A DNA stretch of 6,906 nucleotides from Pseudomonadota bacterium. Its GTDB lineage: Bacteria; Pseudomonadota; Gammaproteobacteria; Steroidobacterales; Steroidobacteraceae. The notes below the pieces were generated by a model that saw only the letters and a list, made by a program, of their open reading frames with translations, was not told the origin of the DNA and searched no databases. The stretch spans positions 1-6,906 of the forward strand of contig JAKBBE010000141.1 of NCBI GenBank assembly GCA_021826035.1, written 5' to 3'. Positions 1 through 6,906 of this stretch are shown here, in pieces (position 1 is the first letter of the stretch; each line of letters opens with the position of its first letter). The position numbers were made by a program, and so were the translations under genes.

Positions 1-2136
<2,136 letters not shown>

Positions 2137-2143
2137 CGCTACG

Positions 2144-2148
2144 CTCCC
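2144..2148 (-). promoter_or_regulatory. Ribosome binding site GGGAG of the GltD-like gene
   Basis: On the minus strand GGGAG lies 7 nt before the ATG at 2136. It decides the start against the in-frame GTG at 2187. It also removes 17 low-complexity residues from the N-terminus that the family does not need. Confidence 0.6.
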
Positions 2149-2208
2149 GCGCGCCGCCCGTTGCGGACCCGGAGGAACCCCGAGCACGCCGCCGATCGCG
2201 CGGAGCGC

Positions 2209-2673
2209 TCAGCGGCGCGCCGTGCGTTCCGCACCCGAGCCGCCCCGGGTCCGCAGGGCCGCGGTTCGAGGCGCGGAGGCACGGGGCGCGTGCGCGGCGC
2301 GGATGGGCTTCGGGGCCGGCTGTGCCAGCCCGTGGTGACGCTTGATCTCCCCGCGCCGCCGGCGCTCATAATTCTGCAACTGGTGGCGCGCGGCGTTGAA
2401 GGCGTCACGCACTGCCACGTAGGGATCTTCGTGAGCCGGATCGGCCGCATGCGCATGCCCGACGAGAATGTGCTCATCGGGCACCGCGACATCAATCCGC
2501 ACGGCATGCAGCACGCCTTGCTGCTGGTGGCGGGCGGGACGCTCGATCCAGACCCGGCAGCGCAGAATGTTCGGGCTGAATCGCTCGAGCCGCTCGGCAA
2601 GCTCGCGGACGCGACTGCGCAGCGCCGAGGAGGGCGCCATCTGCTGGAAACTCACCACGACCGGAAATGTCAT
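2209..2673 (-). CDS. HPF/RaiA-family ribosome hibernation protein with basic C-terminal tail
   Basis: The 154-residue product looks like a ribosome hibernation or 'sigma-54 modulation' family protein. These proteins bind the decoding region of the 30S subunit in starved cells and block translation. Residues 1-105 fit the HPF/RaiA fold: MTFPVVVSFQQMAPSSALRS, an amphipathic helix with REL and ERL, CRVWIERPARHQQQG, HAVRIDVAVPDEHILVG, then DPYVAVRDAFNAARHQLQNY and RRRRGEIKRHH. The last 40 or so residues are rich in Ala, Arg and Pro and look disordered; the C-terminal dimerisation domain of long HPF is absent. The start at 2673 is preceded by AAGGGAG at 5-nt spacing. An upstream in-frame start at 2718 would overlap the end of the CBS gene and adds nothing family-like. 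The gene sits 41 nt after the CBS gene, in the same operon. Whether it is the cell's main HPF or a stress paralogue is unknown. Confidence 0.82.
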   Translation of the reverse strand: MTFPVVVSFQQMAPSSALRSRVRELAERLERFSPNILRCRVWIERPARHQQQGVLHAVRIDVAVPDEHILVGHAHAADPAHEDPYVAVRDAFNAARHQLQNYERRRRGEIKRHHGLAQPAPKPIRAAHAPRASAPRTAALRTRGGSGAERTARR

Positions 2674-2678
2674 CTTCG

Positions 2679-2685
2679 CTCCCTT
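2679..2685 (-). promoter_or_regulatory. Ribosome binding site AAGGGAG of the HPF-like gene
   Basis: AAGGGAG on the minus strand ends 5 nt before the ATG at 2673. It supports that start over the longer in-frame alternative at 2718. Confidence 0.6.
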
Positions 2686-2714
2686 CGGTGTCGAGGCGTG
2701 CGATCCGCAGCCGC

Positions 2715-3191
2715 TCATGCGGCCAGCGATCGCCGCGGCGCGGTACAGATCGCCGCCAGGGTGTGGCCGACGTCGGTTTCGTTGATTTCCTTGCGCGACT
2801 GGGTCCGTTCGCGTGCCGCCTCGCGCGCCAGATCGGCCAGCGAGAGCATGCCGAGCAGCCTACCGTCGTGATCGATCACCGGCAGACGCCGCACGCGCGA
2901 CTCGCGCATCACCCGCTCGGCCTGCGCCAGAGAATCAGACGGGTGCAGGCTGTGCACGGTCTTGGACATCCCGCCGCCGACGCTCAGTTCGGCGAGCGCT
3001 TTGCCGCCGAACAGCGCGTGCATGCAGATGTCGCGGTCGGTGATGATGCCGATGAGCTTCTGGCCGCTGCCGCGGCCACACACCGGCAGCGCGCCGCAGT
3101 CGTGGCGCCACATCAGTTCAGCGGCATGCGCGAGCGTATCCTCCGCCCGACAGCACTGGACGTCACGGGACATGATGTTCTCGACGAGCAT
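2715..3191 (-). CDS. Stand-alone tandem CBS-domain protein
   Basis: The 158-residue protein is essentially a CBS-domain pair (Bateman module), a fold that usually binds adenine nucleotides such as AMP, ATP, NAD or SAM. CBS1 begins at about residue 3 (VENIMSRDV) and ends with LIGIITDRDICMHAL. CBS2 begins at MSKTVHSLHPSDSL and ends with RRLPVIDHDGRLLGMLSLADL. The repeated 'G-hydrophobic-hydrophobic-[TS]-x-x-D' endings (GIITDRD and GMLSLAD) are the expected ligand-contacting strands. No catalytic or transport domain is attached, so it probably acts as a nucleotide-responsive partner of another protein. AGGAGA lies 7 nt before the ATG. It stands 44 nt after the usp gene and 41 nt before the HPF-like gene. 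Small CBS proteins next to Usp genes recur in oxygen-limitation regulons, which fits this context. The ligand and partner are unknown. Confidence 0.88.
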   Translation of the reverse strand: MLVENIMSRDVQCCRAEDTLAHAAELMWRHDCGALPVCGRGSGQKLIGIITDRDICMHALFGGKALAELSVGGGMSKTVHSLHPSDSLAQAERVMRESRVRRLPVIDHDGRLLGMLSLADLAREAARERTQSRKEINETDVGHTLAAICTAPRRSLAA

Positions 3192-3235
3192 GTGCGGATC
3201 TCCTCTGTGCGATGCGCCGCGCTTCGCGGACGTCT

Positions 3236-3697
3236 CTACCTCTTGTCGCTCGGCTCCGGGTGGCGGCGCAACAGAACCGGGATGTGCGTGTGCCGTATGA
3301 TGTATTCGGCGTCGCTGCCCAGCACCAGGCGACGTACGCCGCGCCTTCCATGCGTACCGCAGACGATCAGGTCCGCGGGCCAGTCCTCGGCGTGACGCAG
3401 AATGGCCGCACCCACCGGCGTGCCCATCTGTTCGATGAGCGCCGTGGTTGCATCGACTCCCGCAGCCTGGGCGCGGGCCTGCGCTTCCGTGAGCAACGCA
3501 TCGCCGCTGCGGCGCATCTCGTCCTGGATGTCACCGATGTTGACAGCGGCGGTGTCCGGGGTGATGAGCAGCCACTCATTGAGCACGTGCAGGATGCGCA
3601 GCTGCGCCCGCTGGTCCAGTGAGAGTTTGATCGCCTCCTCGAACCCGAGGTTCGAGGCCGGGCTGCCGTCGATCGGAACCAGTATTTTTTTGTACAT
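3236..3697 (-). CDS. Universal stress protein, single UspA domain with intact ATP-binding motif
   Basis: The 153-residue protein has the classic Usp layout. It begins MYKKILVPIDGS, where Asp10 is the conserved adenine-contacting acidic residue. A helix (NLGFEEAIKLS) and strand (LRILHVL) follow, and it ends with LIVCGTHGRRGVRRLVLGSDAEYIIRH. The latter holds a complete G114-x2-G117-x9-G127-S128 motif, marking the ATP-binding Usp subgroup rather than the non-binding UspA type. The start at 3697 has GGAGAG at 7-nt spacing. The frame stays open to 3973, into the divergent glgP, but that extension is unlike any Usp. As first gene of the left operon it probably marks the promoter end of the transcript. 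Codons 3-5 contain a run of seven A's, notable in this GC-rich DNA. The family call is very secure; the specific stress and partner are not known. Confidence 0.93.
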   Translation of the reverse strand: MYKKILVPIDGSPASNLGFEEAIKLSLDQRAQLRILHVLNEWLLITPDTAAVNIGDIQDEMRRSGDALLTEAQARAQAAGVDATTALIEQMGTPVGAAILRHAEDWPADLIVCGTHGRRGVRRLVLGSDAEYIIRHTHIPVLLRRHPEPSDKR

Positions 3698-3791
3698 CCG
3701 CAGGCTCTCCGCGTCGGATGGGTTCGCCGGAGCGGATGTCAGCTCCAGCTCGCATCCACACTGGGAGCATGGTCTGCGCGGCACCTGGCTC

Positions 3792-3846
3792 ACAATACGT
3801 AGTTGCCTCGACGAGCGGCTCGCGGCGCTCGATCGATACGTATTGT
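3792..3846. repeat. Perfect 10-bp inverted repeat in the divergent usp/glgP control region (candidate operator)
   Basis: ACAATACGTA at 3792-3801 is the exact reverse complement of TACGTATTGT at 3837-3846. The arms are separated by 35 bp, and their centres lie 45 bp apart. Each arm contains the palindrome TACGTA. Read outward, each arm runs into a possible -35 hexamer: TTGTCC (3843-3848) toward glgP and TTGTGA (3795-3790) toward usp. A smaller palindrome, CGAGC-G-GCTCG (3812-3822), lies between the arms. The arrangement fits one regulator binding two outward-facing sites to control both transcripts. The repeat is seen directly; its function is inferred. Confidence 0.55.
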
Positions 3847-3870
3847 CCGGCGCGTACCAGGGGCTATAGT
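3843..3870 (+). promoter_or_regulatory. Candidate sigma-70 promoter of glgP
   Basis: TTGTCC (3843-3848) and TATAGT (3865-3870) are separated by 16 bp and match the sigma-70 consensus at 4/6 and 5/6 positions. Transcription would begin near 3877. That gives a leader of about 30 nt to the ATG at 3909, but only about 10 nt to the GTG at 3888. The -35 hexamer overlaps the right arm of the inverted repeat. Toward usp only a weak counterpart is visible: TTGTGA at 3795-3790, an 18-bp spacer, then CATGCT at 3771-3766. Confidence 0.5.
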
Positions 3871-3908
3871 GGGAAAACTCAGACCGAGTGCGACCCGGTG
3901 CGACGAAT

Positions 3909-5645
3909 ATGCTCGATGAGTTTGTGACCCTGCCGCGCGTGGCGTATTTTTCGATGGAGATCGCGCTGCGCAACGAGATCCCGACCTATGCCGGCGGCCT
4001 CGGCGTCCTCGCCGGCGATACGCTGCGCTCGGCGGCCGACCTGTCGCTGCCGCTCGTCGGGGTGACCTTGGTGAGCCGGGCCGGGTATTTCCGTCAGGAG
4101 ATCGGGGCGGACGGGGCACAGATCGAGCGTTCGACGAGTTGGGATCCGGCCCGTTGGGCCCATCCGCTCGACGCCAAGGTGGCGGTGCGCATCGAGGATC
4201 GTCCGGTGTGGGTGCATGCCTGGCTGTATGTCATCGAGGGCCGTAGCGGTGGCAGCGCGCCGGTGCTGCTGCTTGATACCGATCTGGCGGAGAACACCGT
4301 GGAGGACCGCCGGATTACCGACGCGCTCTATGGGGGTGACGATGCGTACCGTCTGAAGCAGGAGATGGTGCTCGGACTCGGCGGTGCGCGCATCCTGAGG
4401 GCGCTCGGTTTCGAGATCACCGCGTATCACATGAACGAGGGGCACTCGGCGCTGCTCGGCGTCGAGCTGCTGCGCCGCTTCGCCTATCGCGCCGATGATG
4501 TGCGTCCCGGTGAGGCGCAGTACGACCTGCCGCGGGTGCGGGATCTGTGCCGGTTCACGACCCATACGCCCGTGGAGGCCGGACATGACCGGTTTCCCTA
4601 CGAGCTGGTCAAGCGGCTCTTTGCCAGCAGCGTCTACGGATACAACAACCACAAGGCTCCGCAACCGAATGAGCCGGGCACCGAGCATGGCCCGATCGAC
4701 TTCAAGACGCTCACCGCGCTCGGCGGTACCGATGAGCTCAACATGACTCAGCTTGCCCTGAACGTCAGCGATTTCGTCAACGGTGTGGCCAAACGGCATG
4801 CCGAAGTGTCGGCGCGGATGTATCCGGGGTATGCGGTGCGCGCGATCACCAATGGTGTGCACCCCTATACCTGGAGCGCGCCGAGCTTTCGCGAGCTGTA
4901 TGACCGGTACATCGCCGGGTGGTGCCACGAGCCAGAGCTGCTCGGGCGGGTTCACGGGATTCCGCCGGCGCAGCTGCTCGAGGCCCATGCCAAGGCAAAG
5001 CAGGCGCTCGTGGCGGCCGTGCAAACGGCCTGTGGCGTCGTGCTCGATCCGCACGTGGCCACCCTGGGGCTGGCACGGCGGATGACGGCCTACAAGCGCC
5101 CCGCGATGCTGTTCGCGGACCTCGCGCGGCTGAAGTCCATCGCGCAGCGCTATCCGCTGCAGATCGTGCTGTCCGGCAAGGCACATGCGCGCGACGAGGA
5201 GGGCAAGCGTCTGATTGTCGAGTTGCACCAATTTGCGCGTGAGCTGGCCGGAACCGTGAGCGTCGCCTATTTGCCCGACTATGACCTGGATGTGGCGCTG
5301 CTGATGGTCTCGGGCGTCGATGTGTGGGTCAACACGCCGCTGCCGCCGCTCGAGGCCTCCGGCACGAGCGGGATGAAGGCCGCCTTCAACGGGGTGCCGA
5401 GCCTCTCGGTGCTCGACGGATGGTGGATCGAGGGGTGTATCGAGGGGGTCACCGGCTGGGCGATCGAGGATGCCGCCTCGCTGTACCAGAAGCTCGAGCA
5501 GGTGGTGCTGCCGCTCTATTACGCCCCGGCCGGCGAGCGCGAGCCGTGGGTGCGCATCATGACGAGTGTGATCGGCGCGAATGCTGCCTATTTCAACAGT
5601 CAGCGCATGATGCGCCGCTACGCCACCGAGGCCTATCTGCGCTGA
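3909..5645 (+). CDS. glgP: Alpha-glucan (glycogen/maltodextrin) phosphorylase, compact form
   Basis: This cytoplasmic PLP enzyme releases glucose-1-phosphate from glycogen or maltodextrin using phosphate. At 578 residues it is shorter than E. coli GlgP (about 815). It matches the compact alpha-glucan phosphorylase family that shares the same core. Visible landmarks are [10 protein letters not shown] (11-20) with [11 protein letters not shown] (27-37), [10 protein letters not shown] (from 174), [14 protein letters not shown] (from 216), [10 protein letters not shown] (from 313), the phosphate-site TAYKRP (Lys396), [13 protein letters not shown], and [14 protein letters not shown] with Lys490 as the expected PLP-binding lysine. 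The ATG at 3909 is preferred: the predicted promoter leaves a sensible leader, and GGTG, a partial Shine-Dalgarno, lies 8 nt upstream. A GTG at 3888 would add seven residues. Transcribed away from the stress operon, it shares that operon's control region. Chain-length preference cannot be told from sequence. Confidence 0.93.
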   Translation: MLDEFVTLPRVAYFSMEIALRNEIPTYAGGLGVLAGDTLRSAADLSLPLVGVTLVSRAGYFRQEIGADGAQIERSTSWDPARWAHPLDAKVAVRIEDRPVWVHAWLYVIEGRSGGSAPVLLLDTDLAENTVEDRRITDALYGGDDAYRLKQEMVLGLGGARILRALGFEITAYHMNEGHSALLGVELLRRFAYRADDVRPGEAQYDLPRVRDLCRFTTHTPVEAGHDRFPYELVKRLFASSVYGYNNHKAPQPNEPGTEHGPIDFKTLTALGGTDELNMTQLALNVSDFVNGVAKRHAEVSARMYPGYAVRAITNGVHPYTWSAPSFRELYDRYIAGWCHEPELLGRVHGIPPAQLLEAHAKAKQALVAAVQTACGVVLDPHVATLGLARRMTAYKRPAMLFADLARLKSIAQRYPLQIVLSGKAHARDEEGKRLIVELHQFARELAGTVSVAYLPDYDLDVALLMVSGVDVWVNTPLPPLEASGTSGMKAAFNGVPSLSVLDGWWIEGCIEGVTGWAIEDAASLYQKLEQVVLPLYYAPAGEREPWVRIMTSVIGANAAYFNSQRMMRRYATEAYLR

Positions 5646-5785
5646 GCGCAGCGGATGGGGGCTCTCGCAAACCCGAGGGGGCATCAGGGACAGTGCGGAT
5701 GGTGCGTCATCGAGGCCTATGCAACCCTGCTGCCTTGGCACGGCCGGGATGCCGGCTGAAACCTGCCTCGAGAGGGTCCGGCGGC
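5646..5785. other. Short gap between glgP and the UspE-like gene
   Basis: No gene is visible in these 140 bases. A modest stem-loop, CGGCCGG-GATG-CCGGCTG at 5741-5758 (seven pairs including one G-U), has no T-run after it and is not a convincing intrinsic terminator. TTGGCA at 5735-5740 could be a -35 but has no acceptable -10 at the right distance. Read-through from glgP into the downstream gene is therefore plausible. Confidence 0.35.
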
Positions 5786-6760
5786 ATGGGCAAGACGAAC
5801 TCGATACTGGCCGTGGCACAGCACGCGCCGTCCGATACGGTGTTGCTGGCGAAGGCGGCGGCACTGGCGCGTTCCTTCGGGTTCGGTCTGGAACTGTTCA
5901 TGTGCGATGCCGAGCAGGCCTACGCGCTGAAGCATGATTACCAGAAGACCGGGCACGACAAGGCACTCGCCGAGTGCGTCGGGCGTGCCAAGGCGTACCT
6001 CACCGAGCAGCGCAAACTGATCGATCCGGCGGTCTCGGCCGTGGCCATCGATGCGGCGTGCGAAAGTCCCCTGTATGAAGGAGTGGTGCGCAAGGTGGTG
6101 CACAGTCGCGCCGAGTTCGTCATGAAGGCGGCCGGCGGCATCGATCGGCGCGGACACAGCGCATTCGACGAGAACGACTGGCAATTGATGCGCACCTGCC
6201 CGGCGACGCTCGCTCTGGTGCGCCACCGCCATTGGCGCAAACGGCTGCGCATCGCCGCGGCGATCGACGTGTCGGATGACGAAACCGCGGGGCTCGCGAG
6301 CTCGATCATCAGGATTGCCCGGCGGCTCGCGCTGGCGACGGGCGGGGAACTCGAACTCTTGTACGCCGAGCGCATGCCCTCCGACAGCGTCGCGAGCCGC
6401 ACGCGGGCCGCGCGGCTGCGGGCGCTGGCGCGCCAGGCCGATCTCGATGAGCACCATGCCCACATTCTCGCCGGTACGCCTGAGCACGAGCTCGCGAGCT
6501 TCGCCGCGGGGCGTGACTACGACGTGATGGCGCTCGGGGCGCTGGCGCACCGCAAGGTCGCGGTGGAACTCGTCGGTAGCCTCACCTCGACGCTGGTCGA
6601 GGCGCTCGAGAGCGACTTCGTGCTGATCAAACCGGATGAGGCGGGGGCGAGTGAGCGGGTAGCGCATCGTACGCGTGAGCACGCCGCGCAGGCGCTGCCG
6701 CCGGCGACGCGCAGCGCCGCGGTGAATGCCTGGATGGGCCGGTCGCGCCCGATGCGCTAG
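5786..6760 (+). CDS. uspE: Tandem-domain universal stress protein, UspE-like
   Basis: The 324-residue protein has two Usp domains, like UspE of enterobacteria (about 316 residues). Domain 1 (about 1-147) has lost the nucleotide-binding glycines but keeps UspE-specific stretches: [20 protein letters not shown] from residue 93 and [15 protein letters not shown] from 131, which line up with the DWHLLRKCP segment of E. coli UspE. Domain 2 (about 153-284) opens RLRIAAAID, has [22 protein letters not shown], and ends FVLIKPD, also as in UspE. Its ATP motif reads G251-x2-A254-x9-G264-S265, so the second glycine is alanine. Residues 285-324 form a charged tail. AGAGGG lies 9 nt before the ATG at 5786. 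The frame is open upstream through glgP, but those codons are out-of-frame shadow. It likely shares the phosphorylase transcript; its molecular role is not established. Confidence 0.88.
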   Translation: MGKTNSILAVAQHAPSDTVLLAKAAALARSFGFGLELFMCDAEQAYALKHDYQKTGHDKALAECVGRAKAYLTEQRKLIDPAVSAVAIDAACESPLYEGVVRKVVHSRAEFVMKAAGGIDRRGHSAFDENDWQLMRTCPATLALVRHRHWRKRLRIAAAIDVSDDETAGLASSIIRIARRLALATGGELELLYAERMPSDSVASRTRAARLRALARQADLDEHHAHILAGTPEHELASFAAGRDYDVMALGALAHRKVAVELVGSLTSTLVEALESDFVLIKPDEAGASERVAHRTREHAAQALPPATRSAAVNAWMGRSRPMR

Positions 6761-6906
6761 TCAGCCCGCGCCGCGGCGGGCTTCGAGTTCTTCCCAGCGC
6801 GCGTAGCAGCGCTCGAGTTCCGCGGTGAGCTCATTGAGCCGCGTGCCGTCGGCGCGGATGCGCTCATGGCCGCCGTCCTGGTAATCGGGTTGACTCAGGC
6901 GTGCGC
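6761..6906 (-). CDS. uup: ABC-F family ATPase Uup, C-terminal end only (runs off right edge)
   Basis: Only the last 47 codons plus stop (TGA at 6763-6761) are inside the window. The tail reads ARLSQPDYQDGGHERIRADG, then TRLNELTAELERCYARWEELEARRGAG. This leucine- and glutamate-rich heptad pattern with YARWEELEA at the end is typical of the C-terminal coiled coil of Uup, a two-ATPase-domain ABC-F protein linked to ribosome function and DNA tolerance. The ATPase domains lie beyond the edge, so the call rests on the tail alone; another ABC-F member is possible. The gene converges on the UspE-like gene, with the two stop codons touching and no base between them. Confidence 0.7.
   Translation of the reverse strand, partial: ARLSQPDYQDGGHERIRADGTRLNELTAELERCYARWEELEARRGAG
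6763..6782 (+). terminator. Weak candidate hairpin terminator after the UspE-like gene
   Basis: AGCCCGC and GCGGGCT pair perfectly over 7 bp around a 6-base loop, two bases after the UspE-like stop codon. The following TCGAGTTCTT is only mildly T-rich. The same bases encode the last residues of uup on the other strand, so the hairpin may be a by-product of GC-rich codons. Confidence 0.25.

Noticed and set aside
3217..3229. Hairpin CCGCG-CTT-CGCGG between usp and the CBS gene as a terminator
   Set aside because: It has only five pairs and no T-run on either strand. The surrounding genes look co-transcribed.
3698..3908. An FNR/Anr-type site (TTGAT-N4-ATCAA) in the divergent control region
   Set aside because: I looked for it because of the gene content, but no acceptable match is present. 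The TACGTATTGT repeat is a different motif.
3698..3973. An in-frame N-terminal extension of usp, including a CSQCGC stretch, reaching into glgP
   Set aside because: MYKKILVPIDGS is the normal Usp beginning, and a GGAGAG ribosome binding site sits 7 nt before it. The extension overlaps the glgP coding region and promoter.
5324..5785. The upstream 154 codons of the open frame containing the UspE-like gene
   Set aside because: They lie out of frame inside glgP and its downstream gap. The UspE-like domain starts at [12 protein letters not shown], with a ribosome binding site just before it.
3879..5864. A 661-codon open frame on the minus strand covering all of glgP
   Set aside because: It mirrors the GC-rich codon use of glgP, has no recognisable domain, and lies opposite an unmistakable phosphorylase with every motif in place.
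5717..6682. A 321-codon minus-strand open frame opposite the UspE-like gene
   Set aside because: There are no domain signatures, and the plus-strand UspE match is clear over its whole length.

Overview
The window is about two-thirds GC and gene-dense, with protein families typical of Proteobacteria: a tandem UspE-type stress protein, the ABC-F protein Uup, and NifJ-type pyruvate:flavodoxin oxidoreductase. A gammaproteobacterium with an anaerobic or micro-oxic side to its metabolism fits best, but no single gene fixes the taxon. There are seven or more genes in two divergent blocks, plus the tail of a convergent gene.

Left block, minus strand, reading from 3697 down to 1: a single-domain universal stress protein; a protein made of two CBS domains; a ribosome-hibernation (HPF/RaiA-family) protein with a basic tail; a GltD-like FAD/NAD(P) oxidoreductase ending in a two-cluster ferredoxin domain; and the first 162 codons of nifJ, which runs off the left edge. 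The gaps are 10-72 nt, all genes point the same way, and four of the five have a clear Shine-Dalgarno sequence, so they read as one operon.

The divergent control region (3698-3908) holds a perfect 10-bp inverted repeat, TACGTATTGT. Its arms face outward, and each arm ends in the TTGT of a possible -35 hexamer: TTGTCC-16-TATAGT toward glgP, and a weaker TTGTGA element toward usp.

Right block, plus strand: a compact alpha-glucan (glycogen) phosphorylase, then after 140 nt a two-domain UspE-like protein. The UspE-like stop codon directly abuts the stop codon of uup, which enters from the right edge on the minus strand; only its C-terminal tail is visible.

Taken together, the genes suggest a survival module for energy or oxygen limitation. 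Glycogen is mobilised by phosphorolysis, pyruvate is oxidised by NifJ with electrons going to ferredoxin/flavodoxin, and the GltD-like protein could connect that low-potential pool with NAD(P)H. Meanwhile ribosomes are put to sleep and Usp/CBS proteins sense adenine nucleotides. This functional reading is inference from gene families and gene order. The reading frames, starts, motifs and inverted repeat are visible in the sequence.
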